A stretch of DNA of 64,000 nucleotides from positions 1,732,001 to 1,796,000 of the forward strand of contig AP019701.1 in assembly GCA_006738865.1 (NCBI GenBank), in the 5' to 3' direction. The notes beneath the pieces are model-generated. The model was not told where the DNA came from and made no database searches. It saw only the letters and a program-made list of their open reading frames with translations. The position numbers and the translations under genes were made by a program. Source of the stretch: Allostella sp. ATCC 35155. GTDB lineage: Bacteria > Pseudomonadota > Alphaproteobacteria > ATCC43930 > Allostellaceae. Shown here piece after piece: positions 46,429 to 55,466 of the stretch. Each line of letters begins with the position of its first letter. The first letter of the stretch is position 1.

Positions 46429-47112
46429 TCACGCGGTCGAGCGGGATGCGACGGCACCGCGGATGAGGTCCCCGACGGCGTGCAGGTCGTCGACAACCGC
46501 GGTGCAGAGCGAGCGGATTTCCGGCGTCGGCTCGAGCAGGTCGGGAACCATCAGCGTCATCATTCCGGCGGCCGATGCCGAACGGACCCCGTTGTGCGAA
46601 TCCTCCAGCGCCAGACAGCAGGACGGGTCCACGCGCAGCCGATCTGCGGCGGTCAGGAAAGGATCGGGGGCAGGCTTGCTCGCCGCATAGTCCCCATGCC
46701 CGACGACGGCGTGGAAACGCTCCGTCAGGCCATGGACGGAAAGATGAGCGCGCACCGTGGCTTGCGCCGACGAGGTCGCGATGCATCGTGGCAGTCCGAG
46801 CGCATCGAGAAGATCGAGCAACTCGACGACGCCGGGCTTCAGCCGCAGTTGGGAGGCGGCCAGCCGGTCGAAGTGGGCCGCCATCTGGGTGAAATAGGCG
46901 TCGATGGGAAAGCTTGCGCCCATATGCTCGACCAGGAACACGCGGCTCCGGGCCCAGGGGACGCCGATTGCGCGTCGGATGATCGCTGCCGGCACGTCGT
47001 GCCCGGCGAGCGCCGCCGCCGCCAGAAACGCTTCCTGGTACAGCGCCTCGGTATCGAAGATGAGCCCGTCCATGTCGAAGATCACGGCGGCGGGCATCCG
47101 GGGCAGCGTCAT
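46429..47112 (-). CDS. HAD superfamily phosphatase/phosphoglucomutase-like hydrolase
   Basis: 227 residues from the ATG at 47112. HAD motif I is AVIFDMDGLIFDTEALY (Asp-x-Asp), motif II the Ser in CIATSSAQATV, motif III the Lys in ASKPAPDPFLTAA, and motif IV CLALEDSHNGVRSASAAGM. The helical cap lies between residues 20 and 85. This layout is that of beta-phosphoglucomutase-like and sugar-phosphate phosphatases (GPH/GS1 type). Residues that separate mutases from phosphatases cannot be settled by eye. Same strand as the transaminase, 106 bases upstream of it. Divergent from the sulfotransferase-like gene. Confidence 0.88.
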   Translation of the reverse strand: MTLPRMPAAVIFDMDGLIFDTEALYQEAFLAAAALAGHDVPAAIIRRAIGVPWARSRVFLVEHMGASFPIDAYFTQMAAHFDRLAASQLRLKPGVVELLDLLDALGLPRCIATSSAQATVRAHLSVHGLTERFHAVVGHGDYAASKPAPDPFLTAADRLRVDPSCCLALEDSHNGVRSASAAGMMTLMVPDLLEPTPEIRSLCTAVVDDLHAVGDLIRGAVASRSTA

Positions 47113-47201
47113 CTTCGCCTTGTAGAGAGCCGTCGGGGGCTGCGCAACGGGTCTGCCCGGAGGGCGGCGGCGGGCTCGCGGAGCGGACCGGCAGCGCGGT
47201 A

Positions 47202-48074
47202 GTGTCCGCGCCGGTGACAGATCGAATCTTCCTCCATGTCGGGCCGCACAAGACCGGCACCACGGCGATCCAGCGTGCGCTGTCGCGGACGCCGGGCATC
47301 GTCTATCCGGCCGTGCCGGCCATGGGGCCGGGCCATGCGCTCGCCGCATGGGAGGCGATCGGCGCGGAGGGGCGCACCGCCGACCCGGACCGGCTGGTCC
47401 GCATCGTCGCGGAGGCCGGGCGTCCCGGAGCGCCGTTGGTCCTGTCGGCGGAGGATTTCTGCCGCGCCGCGATGCCCGGTCACGATGCCGAGGCCCTGCG
47501 CCGGCTGGCGGCGGCGCACCCCGTGGCTCTGGTGGTGACGCTGACCCCGCTGGTGCGGCGCCTGCCGTCGATGGCGCAGGAGATGGTCAAGCACGGCACC
47601 GTGCTCGACCTGCGCAGCGAAGCGGACCTGCGGGCGCTGATGGCGCGGGAGGCCGGCCTGCAGCCCGACCTGCCGGAGCGGCTGGCGGCGCTGGCGCCCT
47701 GGGCGCACATGCATTTCGTGCTGGCCGATGCCGCCCGACCGCGCCGGCTCTTCGCCGGGTTCTCCCGCCTCCTCGGCGTCCCGGTTGCGCCCGACCCGGC
47801 GGACGGGGCCTACGAGAACCGGCGCTGGCCCTATGCGGCGATCGCCATCCAGGCGCGCCTCAACGAGATCGCCGTCGGGCTCGACCGGACACAGGTGCGG
47901 ATTGCCGGGCGCGATGCGGCGGAGGCGGCGTTGCGGTCGATGCCGAGGCTGGCCGCGCTGCCCTATCCGCCGCTGCCGGCCCCGCTGGCGCGCGAACTGG
48001 CGGCCATCTGGCGGCGCCAACTCGCACGCATCCGCGGCTGGGTCCGGGAAGGGCGCGCGACCCTCTATCGGTAG
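47202..48074 (+). CDS. Sulfotransferase-like P-loop protein
   Basis: 290 residues. The PAPS 5'-phosphosulfate loop is seen at the very start as FLHVGPHKTGTTAIQRAL. The central part (LVVTLTPLVRRLPSMAQEMVKHG) matches the 3'-phosphate-binding strand, where a Arg-Ser pair is usual, only weakly. The rest is Ala/Arg-rich. Start is the GTG at 47202 or the GTG at 47214. Enzymes of this type sulfate glycans, lipids or small molecules; several glycosyltransferases nearby make a surface glycan plausible. It converges on the ThDP decarboxylase genes 7 bases away. Confidence 0.72.
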   Translation: MSAPVTDRIFLHVGPHKTGTTAIQRALSRTPGIVYPAVPAMGPGHALAAWEAIGAEGRTADPDRLVRIVAEAGRPGAPLVLSAEDFCRAAMPGHDAEALRRLAAAHPVALVVTLTPLVRRLPSMAQEMVKHGTVLDLRSEADLRALMAREAGLQPDLPERLAALAPWAHMHFVLADAARPRRLFAGFSRLLGVPVAPDPADGAYENRRWPYAAIAIQARLNEIAVGLDRTQVRIAGRDAAEAALRSMPRLAALPYPPLPAPLARELAAIWRRQLARIRGWVREGRATLYR

Positions 48075-48081
48075 GGCGGGC

Positions 48082-48666
48082 TCAGACGTGCCCCAGCACC
48101 GCCTGGCGGAACCGGTCCTTGAGATAGGCCCCGTCCTTGGGCGGCAGCACGAAGGGCAGCTTCTCGGCCATGATCTTGGCGACCGCGAAGACCGGGCCGG
48201 GGGCGTTTCGCGCGGCGTCGACGAGGGCCGGGATGTCGGAATCGACGCGCGCCGTCATGGTCCGGGCCCAGCCGGCCGCGGCCGCCATCCCGGCGAGGTC
48301 GACGCCGGCATGGGTCGGCGTCGGCTGCATGCCGGTCTCGCCGAAATGCTCGTTGTCGAGCACGACGACGGCGAGGTTCGCCGGTCGCTTCATCGCCACC
48401 GTGGCGAGGCTTCCCACCGCCATCAGCATCTCGCCGTCGCCCGCCAGGACCAGCACGCGCTTGTCCGGCTGTGCCAGCGCCAGGCCGAGGCCCATCATGG
48501 TGGCGCCGCCCATGGCGCCCCACAGGAAGAAGGTGCGCGGATCGTCGCCGGCGGCGGCCGCGTCGTAGGTCGGGGTGCCGAGGCCGGTGATGACGAGCAG
48601 TCGGTCGTCGCGGCCCTCCAGCAGCTTGGCGACGAGGGGGCGGCGGTGGATCGTGGGGGCGGTCAT
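48082..48666 (-). CDS. ThDP-dependent decarboxylase, beta (PP-domain) subunit, sulfopyruvate/phosphonopyruvate decarboxylase-like
   Basis: 194 residues, consisting of only the diphosphate-binding domain. The ThDP motif is AGDGEMLMAVGSLATVA with the second half VVVLDNEHFGETGMQ, which is the form found in sulfopyruvate decarboxylase ComE and phosphonopyruvate decarboxylase. It needs the alpha subunit encoded just upstream (8-base gap) to build an active site. The substrate should be a 3-substituted pyruvate; which one cannot be told, since neither phosphonate nor coenzyme M genes are present in the window. Confidence 0.85.
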   Translation of the reverse strand: MTAPTIHRRPLVAKLLEGRDDRLLVITGLGTPTYDAAAAGDDPRTFFLWGAMGGATMMGLGLALAQPDKRVLVLAGDGEMLMAVGSLATVAMKRPANLAVVVLDNEHFGETGMQPTPTHAGVDLAGMAAAAGWARTMTARVDSDIPALVDAARNAPGPVFAVAKIMAEKLPFVLPPKDGAYLKDRFRQAVLGHV

Positions 48667-48674
48667 GGCCGGGC

Positions 48675-49205
48675 TCACTCGTTCACGAAGGCCTTGGCGC
48701 CGATCAGGCGCTGGGACAGCAGGACGGCGACGGGCCGCCCGCCCTCGAAGGTGTAGCGGGCGGCATTGGCCACCGTCGGGCCGACATCCTCGGGCCGGTC
48801 GCAGCGGTAGCAGGTGACGTGCATCGCCTCCAGCACCGCCTCGGTCGCCAGGCCCATGGCGTTCTGCCAGGGATTGAACTCGCCGTACTCGCCCCGCATG
48901 GTCACGACCATCAGGAAGGGCATGCGGCAGGTCTGCGGCAGCGAGAGCATGTTGATGCAGTTGCCGACGCCGCTCGACTGCACCAGCAGGACGCCGCGCT
49001 CGCCGCCGAGATGGGCGCCGCACAGCATCGCGACGCCTTCCTCCTCTGTCGTCAGCGTCACCACCTGCATGTCGTTGTCGGCATCGCAGCTCTTGATGAG
49101 GCGGGCATGGCCGGCGTCCGGCACATGGGCGACCTGGCGGACGCCGGCCCCCTTGAGGGCGCGGTAGATGTCGTCGGGCCAGTTCGGCGCGGCGGCTTCG
49201 GTCAT
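48675..49205 (-). CDS. ThDP-dependent decarboxylase, alpha (PYR-domain) subunit, sulfopyruvate decarboxylase-like
   Basis: 176 residues, only the pyrimidine-binding domain of a ThDP enzyme. HVPDAGHARLIKSC and VVTLTTEEEGVAMLCGAHLGG carry the activating glutamate; LLVQSSGVGNCINML and MVVTMRGEYGEFNPWQNA are typical of sulfopyruvate decarboxylase ComD. With the beta subunit it would form an alpha/beta heteromer. The pair is transcribed away from epmA. The biological substrate is open: sulfopyruvate or phosphonopyruvate by homology, but some such pairs have other roles. Confidence 0.85.
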   Translation of the reverse strand: MTEAAAPNWPDDIYRALKGAGVRQVAHVPDAGHARLIKSCDADNDMQVVTLTTEEEGVAMLCGAHLGGERGVLLVQSSGVGNCINMLSLPQTCRMPFLMVVTMRGEYGEFNPWQNAMGLATEAVLEAMHVTCYRCDRPEDVGPTVANAARYTFEGGRPVAVLLSQRLIGAKAFVNE

Positions 49206-49329
49206 GGTCGGCGGCTCTCGCTTGGGCGCTGAGGGTGGGAGGGCGAACGCTAGCGACGGCCGGCGGCCGGCGCAACCGGCTTGGCGCAGCGCGCGGGATC
49301 GCCTATGAGCCCGGGCCCTGGAGGCCCCG

Positions 49330-50397
49330 ATGACCGAAGACCGCCCGTGGTGGCACCGCGACCGCTTTTCCGCCCGCTTGCCGACGCTGCGGCGCCGGGC
49401 CGCGATGGTGTCCGCGATCCGGGCCTGGTTCGACGCGCGCGACTTCCTCGAGGTGGAGACGCCGGCCCTGCAGGTGTCGCCGGGCCTGGAGCCGCACCTG
49501 ATGGCCTTCGCGACCGAGCTGGAAGGCGCGGACGGGCGGGTCCGGCGGCGGATGCACCTGCACACCTCGCCCGAGTTCGCGATGAAGAAGCTGCTGGTCG
49601 GGGGCGCGCCGCGCATCTACCAGATGGCCCGCGTGTTCCGGAACCGCGAGGGCAGCCGGCTGCACAGCCCGGAATTCACGCTGCTGGAATGGTATCGCGC
49701 CGGCGCCGGCTGGCGCGACCTGGTGGCCGACTGCCGCGGCCTGCTGCAGGCGGCGGCGCAGGCGGGCGGCGAGGGCGTGCTGCGCATGGGCGAGGCGGTG
49801 GCGGACCCCTTCGCCGCCTGGACCGTCGTCAGCGTCGCCGACGCCTTCACGCGCTGGGCCGGCATCGACCTGATGGCGGCGACCGACGATCCGGCCGCGC
49901 CGTCCGCGGCCCCGCTGGCGGAGGCCGCGCGGCGCATCGGCATTCCGCCGCATCCGGGCGACGACTGGGAGACGATCTTCTTCCGCATCTTCCTGGAGCG
50001 CATCGAGCCCCATCTGGGGCAGGGGGTGCCCACCGTGCTCCACGACTACCCGGTCTCGATGGCCGCGCTCTCGCGCCCCAGCCGCGACGACCCGCGGGTG
50101 GCCGAGCGCTTCGAACTCTATGTCTGCGGCGTCGAGCTCGCCAACGCGTTCGGCGAGCTGACGGATCCCGCCGTCCAGCGCGCCCGCTTCATCGCCGACA
50201 TGGACCGCAAGGAGCGCCTCTACGGCGTCCGCTACCCGATCGACGAGGACTTCCTCGCGGCGCTGGCGCACGGCATGCCGGAGAGCGCCGGGATCGCGCT
50301 CGGCATCGACCGGCTCGCCATGCTCGCGACCGGCACGGGGCAGATCGAGGACGTGCTCTGGGCGCCGGTCGATGCGGGGCCCGAACGCTCGGCCTAG
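49330..50397 (+). CDS. epmA: Elongation factor P lysine ligase (LysRS paralogue)
   Basis: 355 residues, a class II lysyl-tRNA-synthetase catalytic domain without the N-terminal tRNA anticodon-binding domain. Motif 1 lies in FLEVETPALQVSPGLEPHL, motif 2 in RIYQMARVFRNREGS, and motif 3 in GIALGIDRLAMLATG. HLHTSPEFAMKKLLVGG and SPEFTLLEWYRAG are the lysine/ATP sites. EpmA attaches (R)-beta-lysine to EF-P, relieving ribosome stalling at polyproline. Its usual partners EpmB and EF-P are not in the window. The polyamine operon follows it by 74 bases. Confidence 0.93.
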   Translation: MTEDRPWWHRDRFSARLPTLRRRAAMVSAIRAWFDARDFLEVETPALQVSPGLEPHLMAFATELEGADGRVRRRMHLHTSPEFAMKKLLVGGAPRIYQMARVFRNREGSRLHSPEFTLLEWYRAGAGWRDLVADCRGLLQAAAQAGGEGVLRMGEAVADPFAAWTVVSVADAFTRWAGIDLMAATDDPAAPSAAPLAEAARRIGIPPHPGDDWETIFFRIFLERIEPHLGQGVPTVLHDYPVSMAALSRPSRDDPRVAERFELYVCGVELANAFGELTDPAVQRARFIADMDRKERLYGVRYPIDEDFLAALAHGMPESAGIALGIDRLAMLATGTGQIEDVLWAPVDAGPERSA

Positions 50398-50471
50398 CCC
50401 GCGTTGACACCGGGGGCGGGCGTCGGCTGAATGCCCTCTTTCGGGGGCTCTCCGAGTTTCGGGAGAAGGGG

Positions 50472-51569
50472 ATGATCACGATGCGCGGTCTCATCGCCGG
50501 CCTGGCGGCCGTGGCCCTGTGCGCGGCCGGTGCCGCAGCCCAGGAGCGCACCGTCCGGATCTACAACTGGAGCGACTACATCGACCCCAAGACCGTCCCG
50601 GCCTTCGAGGCCGAGATGAAGATCAAGGTCGTCTACGACGTCTATGATTCGAACGAGACGCTGGAAGCCAAGCTGCTGACGGGCCGCTCCGGCTACGACA
50701 TCGTCGTGCCGACGAACTCGCCCTTCTTCGTCCGCCAGCTCGCGGCCGGCGTCTACCAGAGCCTCGACCGCACGAAGCTGAAGAACTGGGGCAACCTCGA
50801 CCCGAAGATCATGGCGCTGCTGGCGAAGTACGACCCGCAGAACGCCTACAGCATTCCGTGGATGTGGGGCACGACCGGCGTCGGCTACAACATCGACAAG
50901 GTGCGGGAGGCGATGCCCGACGCGCCACTCGACAGCCTGGCGATGGTGATGGACCCGGACATCGTGTCCCGCTTCGCCAAGTGCGGCGTGATGTTGCTCG
51001 ATTCGCCGACCGACATCCTTCCGGCCGCCCTGGTCTGGCTGGGCCGCAATCCCGACAGCAAGGACAAGGCGGACCTCGACGCCGCCGCCGCGCACCTGCA
51101 GAAGGTGCGCCCGCACGTCCGCAAGTTCCACTCGTCCGAGTACATCAATGCGCTCGCCAACGGCGACATCTGCGTCGCCTTCGGCTTCTCGGGCGACGTC
51201 ATCCAGGCGATGAACCGGGCGAAGGAGGCCAAGCGCGGGGTCGAGATCGGCTACTCGATCCCGAAGGAAGGGGCGGGCTTCGGCGTCGACGTCATGGCCA
51301 TCCCGTCCTCGGCCACGAACATCGAGGAGGCGCACGCTTTCCTCGACTATGTCATGCGGCCCGAGGTGGCGGCCCAGGCGTCGGCCTTCGTCGGCTACGC
51401 GACCGGCAACAAGGCGGCGATCCCGCTGCTCGATCCGGCGGTGCGCAACGATCCGCGCATCTATCCGCCGCCGGCGATCGTCGACAAGTTCTACACCCTG
51501 ACCCCGGCGGACTCCCGCTACGAGCGTCTGCGCACGCGGGCCTGGACCCGCGTCAAGACGGGTCGCTGA
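50472..51569 (+). CDS. potF: Polyamine ABC transporter substrate-binding protein (PotF/SpuD-like)
   Basis: 365 residues from the ATG at 50472, with GGAGAAGGG just ahead; the in-frame ATG at 50481 would simply shorten the signal peptide (GLIAGLAAVALCAAGAAAQ). The mature protein starts RTVRIYNWSDYIDP, the hallmark of PotD/PotF proteins. ETLEAKLLTGRSGYDIVVPT, YSIPWMWGTTGVGYN and ICVAFGFSGDVIQAM are further family blocks that line the polyamine pocket. It captures putrescine, spermidine or related polyamines in the periplasm for PotGHI encoded downstream. Confidence 0.93.
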   Translation: MITMRGLIAGLAAVALCAAGAAAQERTVRIYNWSDYIDPKTVPAFEAEMKIKVVYDVYDSNETLEAKLLTGRSGYDIVVPTNSPFFVRQLAAGVYQSLDRTKLKNWGNLDPKIMALLAKYDPQNAYSIPWMWGTTGVGYNIDKVREAMPDAPLDSLAMVMDPDIVSRFAKCGVMLLDSPTDILPAALVWLGRNPDSKDKADLDAAAAHLQKVRPHVRKFHSSEYINALANGDICVAFGFSGDVIQAMNRAKEAKRGVEIGYSIPKEGAGFGVDVMAIPSSATNIEEAHAFLDYVMRPEVAAQASAFVGYATGNKAAIPLLDPAVRNDPRIYPPPAIVDKFYTLTPADSRYERLRTRAWTRVKTGR

Positions 51570-51575
51570 CGGGGG

Positions 51576-52685
51576 ATGGACCGACCGCGGGCGGAGCCGG
51601 CGCCCATCCTCCGGGTGGAGGGCGTCGTCCGGCGCTTCGGCCCGGTCGCCGCCGTCGACGGCGTCTCGCTGGAGCTGCGCCGGGGCGAGGTGTTCTCGCT
51701 GCTCGGCGGGTCGGGCAGCGGCAAGAGCACGCTCTTGCGCGTGATCGCCGGCTTCGAGACGCCGGACGAGGGCCGGATCGAGATCGACGGGCAGGACATG
51801 ACGGGCGTGCCGCCCTACGAGCGCCCCGTCAACATGATGTTCCAGTCCTACGCGCTCTTCCCGCACATGACGGTCGAGCGCAACGTCGCCTTCGGCCTGG
51901 TGCAGGAGGGCCGGCCCCGGGCCGAGATCCACACGCGCGTGGCCGAGGCGCTGGAACTGGTGCAGCTCCAGGATTATGGCCGTCGCCGGCCGCACCAGCT
52001 GTCGGGCGGCCAGCGGCAGCGCGTGGCGCTGGCGCGCGCCCTCGTCAAGCGGCCGAAGATCCTGCTGCTCGACGAGCCGCTCGCCGCCCTCGACCGCAAG
52101 CTTCGCGAGCGCACCCAGTTCGAGCTGGTGACGATCCAGGAGCAGGTCGGGATCACCTTCCTGATCGTCACCCACGATCAGGAGGAGGCGATGACCATGT
52201 CGAGCCGGATCGGCGTCATGGACCGCGGCCGGATCATGCAGGTCGGCACGCCGCTCCAGGTCTACGAGCATCCACAGTCGCGCTTCGTCGCCGACTTCAT
52301 CGGCATGGCGAACCTGTTCGACGGCGCCGTCGAAGCGGCGGCCGGCGATGTCGTGATGATGCGCTGCACGGACTTCGCGGGCGCGTTGTCGGCCGTCGGC
52401 CAGGGAGAATGGCAGCCGGGCCAGCCGGTGACGATGGCGGTGCGGCCGGAGAAGATCACGATCGGGCGCGCCGAGCCGCATGCGCGGGTCAATCGGGCGT
52501 TCGGGACGATCCGCGACATCGCCTATCTCGGCGATCAGTTCATCTATCACGTCGAGACGCCGGAAGGCCGGCGGCTGGCGGCGACGCGGCCGAACCTGCG
52601 CCTTGCCGACGAACCGCCCTTCACCTGGGAGGAGGCGGTCTGGCTGTCATGGAGCGCGGAGAACGCCGTGCTGGTGGCGCCGTGA
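51576..52685 (+). CDS. potG: Polyamine ABC transporter ATP-binding protein
   Basis: 369 residues. ABC domain with Walker A LGGSGSGKST, Q-loop MMFQSYALFPHMT, signature LSGGQRQRVALARALV, Walker B ILLLDEPLAALD and switch His IVTHDQEEA. A C-terminal TOBE domain (from about 265, with VTMAVRPEKITIG) is usual for PotA/PotG. It starts 6 bases after potF. Its TGA overlaps the GTG start of potH (GTGA), so translation is coupled. Confidence 0.95.
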   Translation: MDRPRAEPAPILRVEGVVRRFGPVAAVDGVSLELRRGEVFSLLGGSGSGKSTLLRVIAGFETPDEGRIEIDGQDMTGVPPYERPVNMMFQSYALFPHMTVERNVAFGLVQEGRPRAEIHTRVAEALELVQLQDYGRRRPHQLSGGQRQRVALARALVKRPKILLLDEPLAALDRKLRERTQFELVTIQEQVGITFLIVTHDQEEAMTMSSRIGVMDRGRIMQVGTPLQVYEHPQSRFVADFIGMANLFDGAVEAAAGDVVMMRCTDFAGALSAVGQGEWQPGQPVTMAVRPEKITIGRAEPHARVNRAFGTIRDIAYLGDQFIYHVETPEGRRLAATRPNLRLADEPPFTWEEAVWLSWSAENAVLVAP

Positions 52686-53575
52686 CGAGGCCGGCCCCCA
52701 CGGCCGGCGGCGGCTTCGCCCGCGCCGTCCTGCTGCTGCCCTATGCCTGGCTCGTGCTGTTCCTGCTGGTGCCGTTCCTGGTCGTCATCGGCGTCAGCCT
52801 CTCGACCAAGGAACTGGGCACGCCGCCCTTCGTGCCGCCGGTCGGGTGGGCCGACCGAGCGCTGCGTGTCGCGCCCGACCTCGGCAACTATTCCTACCTG
52901 CTCGACGACCCGCTCTACCTCGTCGCCTATCTCAACTCGCTGAAGGTGGCGGCGATCGCGACCGCCATCTGCCTCGCGCTCGGCTATCCGGTGGCCTACG
53001 GGATCGCACGCGCGCCGGCCCCCTGGCGCCCGCTGCTGCTGACCCTCGTCATCCTGCCGTTCTGGACGAGCTTCCTCATCCGCGTCTATGCCTGGATCGG
53101 CATCCTCGCCCCCAACGGCATCCTCAACAACCTCTTGATCGGTGCCGGCGTGATCGACGCGCCGCTGATCATGCTGGCGACCGAGCCGGCGGTCATCCTG
53201 GGCATCGTCTATTCCTACCTGCCCTTCATGATCCTGCCGCTCTATGCGACCCTCGAGCGGCTCGACCCGAGTCTGATCGAGGCCGCATCCGACCTCGGCT
53301 GCCGGCCGTCGGCGGCCTTCCTGCGCATCACCCTGCCGCTTTCGATCCCGGGCATGATCGCCGGCTCGATGCTCGTCTTCGTTCCCGCGGTCGGCGAGTT
53401 CGTCATCCCCGACCTCTTGGGCGGCACGGACTCCCTGATGATCGGCAAGATCGTCTGGGACGAGTTCTTCTCGAACACCGACTGGCCGGTCGCCTCGGCG
53501 GTGGCGGTGGCGCTGCTCCTCGTCCTGATCCTGCCGCTGCTCGTCGTGCAGCGCCTGCAGGAGCGCCGACAGTGA
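52682..53575 (+). CDS. potH: Polyamine ABC transporter permease 1
   Basis: 297 residues, start GTG at 52682 overlapping the potG stop. Six membrane helices; the first is LPYAWLVLFLLVPFLVVIGVSL. Family features include LPFWTSFLIRVYAWIGILAP and the EAA coupling loop IEAASDLGCRPSAAFLRITLP. The periplasmic insertion after helix 1 (GWADRALRVAPDLGNYSYLL) is characteristic of PotH/PotB. Forms the channel with PotI. Confidence 0.93.
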   Translation: MTRPAPTAGGGFARAVLLLPYAWLVLFLLVPFLVVIGVSLSTKELGTPPFVPPVGWADRALRVAPDLGNYSYLLDDPLYLVAYLNSLKVAAIATAICLALGYPVAYGIARAPAPWRPLLLTLVILPFWTSFLIRVYAWIGILAPNGILNNLLIGAGVIDAPLIMLATEPAVILGIVYSYLPFMILPLYATLERLDPSLIEAASDLGCRPSAAFLRITLPLSIPGMIAGSMLVFVPAVGEFVIPDLLGGTDSLMIGKIVWDEFFSNTDWPVASAVAVALLLVLILPLLVVQRLQERRQ

Positions 53576-54384
53576 GCGGCCATCGCTCGCGCTTCGTGCT
53601 CTCCATGCTGGTCTTCGGCTACGCCTTCCTCTACGTGCCGATCGCCACCCTCATCGTCTACTCGTTCAACGAGTCCCGGCTCGTGACCGTCTGGAGCGGC
53701 TTCTCCGTCAAATGGTACTGGGCGCTGCTGGAGAACGAGGCGCTGCTCGCGGCTGCCTGGACCAGCCTCGTCATCGGCGTGGTGTCGGCAACGGTCGCCA
53801 CGGTGCTCGGCACGGCCGCGGGCATGGCGCTTGCCCGGCAGCGCCTGCCGGGCCGCATGCTCTTCACCGCCATGCTGGCGACGCCGCTCGTGCTGCCCGA
53901 GGTGATCCTCGGGCTGGCGCTGCTGCTGCTCATCGTCTCGGTCCAGGTGCTGACCGGCTGGCCGGCGGAGCGCGGCATCGGCACCATCGCGCTCGCCCAT
54001 GCGACGCTCGCCATGGCCTATGTCACGATCGTCGTGCGCTCGCGGCTGGTCGGGCTCGACCCGGCGATCGCCGAGGCGGCGATGGATCTCGGCGCACGCC
54101 CCGCCACCGTCTTCTTTCGCGTCACCCTGCCGATGATCGCACCCGGCGTGGTGGCGGGGTGGCTCCTCGCCTTCACCCTCTCGCTCGACGACCTCGTGCT
54201 CGCCAGCTTCACCTCCGGCCCGGGGGCGACGACGCTGCCCATGGCGATCTTCTCCAGCGTGCGCATGGGCGTCAGCCCGCAGATCAATGCGCTCGCGACG
54301 GTGATCGTCGTCGTCGTCGCCGTGGTCGTCCTGGCGGCAGGACGGTTGGTCTTTCCGGCGGCACGGGATCGCGGCGGCCGATGA
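53572..54384 (+). CDS. potI: Polyamine ABC transporter permease 2
   Basis: 270 residues, start GTG at 53572 overlapping the potH stop (GTGA). Helix 1 is VLSMLVFGYAFLYVPIATLIVYSFN, followed by the PotC/PotI-type WSGFSVKWYWALLENEAL. The coupling loop is AEAAMDLGARPATVFFRVTLP, and TLSLDDLVLASFTSGPGATT is diagnostic for this subfamily. Its stop overlaps the ATG of the sulfotransferase gene (ATGA). Confidence 0.94.
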   Translation: MSGHRSRFVLSMLVFGYAFLYVPIATLIVYSFNESRLVTVWSGFSVKWYWALLENEALLAAAWTSLVIGVVSATVATVLGTAAGMALARQRLPGRMLFTAMLATPLVLPEVILGLALLLLIVSVQVLTGWPAERGIGTIALAHATLAMAYVTIVVRSRLVGLDPAIAEAAMDLGARPATVFFRVTLPMIAPGVVAGWLLAFTLSLDDLVLASFTSGPGATTLPMAIFSSVRMGVSPQINALATVIVVVVAVVVLAAGRLVFPAARDRGGR

Positions 54385-55466
54385 CCGATCCGGCGACGCG
54401 CTTCCTGTTGTGGTCGACGCAGGAAGCGCTGCGGCGAGCCGACTGGTCCCGGGCCGCCCGGCTCGGGGGAGAACTGGCGCGCCGGGATGCACCGGGGGAG
54501 CCCGCTCCCGCCGTCGTCGGGCGTCTGGTCGTCGCGTTCGTCGCGGGGCTCGGGCGCCGCGGCGGAGGACAGGCGTTCCGCAGCGCGGCGGAGGCCGCAG
54601 TACCGGGGTTCGACCGCTACCGCTACCTCGATGCCGCGCTCGGCGCCGACCGGCCACCCCGCGCGTCGGACGCGCAGGCGCTCGATTGCCTGCTGACCTT
54701 CGCGGCGGCCGATGTCTTCCTGCTGGAGTATCCCAAATGCGGCCGGACCTGGCTGCGGACCATGATCGGCCGCGTGGCCGAGCGGATCGGCGGGGTCCGC
54801 CTGCCGGATCCGACCGACCTGGCCATGGCTGCGCGCGCCGTGCCCAGCCTGCCGGCCATCGAGGTCAGCCACGACGACTATCCGCAGTCGAAGCCGGCGG
54901 ACGGGATCGTCACGGACAAGTCGATCTATGCCGCCCACCGGGTGCTGCTGCTGGTGCGCGATCCCCGCGATGTCGTCGTCTCGCTGCATTTCCAGCAGAC
55001 CCGGCGCGAGGCCGGCCACGATGCCGCGCTGTCCGAACGGGTGCGCGGACCAGTCGGCGGGATTGCCTCGATCGTCGCCTACTACAACGCCTGGGCCGCG
55101 GCACGGACCGTCCCGCGCGCCTTCGAGTTCGTCGCCTACGAGGATCTGCACGCCGACACCATCGCCACCTTCACGCGCGTCCTGGCATTCATCGGCTATC
55201 CGCCGGTGGACCCCGATCTGGTTCGGGCGGTCGTGGAGGAGTGCAGCTTCGAGCGGATGCGGGCGTCCGAAGCCGCCGGGGCCTTCGCCTCGGACCGGCT
55301 GCGGCCGCGTGATCCCGGCGATCCCGAATCGTTCAAGGTTCGGCGGGGCCGGGTCGGCGGCCATGCGGACTATCTCGAGCCGGCCGACAGCAGCTGGATC
55401 GATGCGCGCCTCGCTGCCGATCTTTCCCCGTCGTTCGGGCGCTACCGACGGCCCTCGGCGGCCTGA
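54381..55466 (+). CDS. Sulfotransferase domain protein, coupled to the polyamine operon
   Basis: 361 residues. About 110 N-terminal residues of unknown fold (Ala/Arg-rich, helical) precede a sulfotransferase domain: the phosphosulfate loop FLLEYPKCGRTWLRTMIGR, the 3'-phosphate site LLLVRDPRDVVVSLHFQQ, and YEDLHADTIATFTRVLAFIG. These are the full PAPS-binding set of Sulfotransfer_1-type enzymes. The ATG overlaps the potI stop, so it is translated from the polyamine-transporter mRNA, an unexpected association. The acceptor is unknown: a glycan, lipid or amine. Its last 25 bases overlap the end of the convergent GT90-type gene. Confidence 0.85.
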   Translation: MTDPATRFLLWSTQEALRRADWSRAARLGGELARRDAPGEPAPAVVGRLVVAFVAGLGRRGGGQAFRSAAEAAVPGFDRYRYLDAALGADRPPRASDAQALDCLLTFAAADVFLLEYPKCGRTWLRTMIGRVAERIGGVRLPDPTDLAMAARAVPSLPAIEVSHDDYPQSKPADGIVTDKSIYAAHRVLLLVRDPRDVVVSLHFQQTRREAGHDAALSERVRGPVGGIASIVAYYNAWAAARTVPRAFEFVAYEDLHADTIATFTRVLAFIGYPPVDPDLVRAVVEECSFERMRASEAAGAFASDRLRPRDPGDPESFKVRRGRVGGHADYLEPADSSWIDARLAADLSPSFGRYRRPSAA

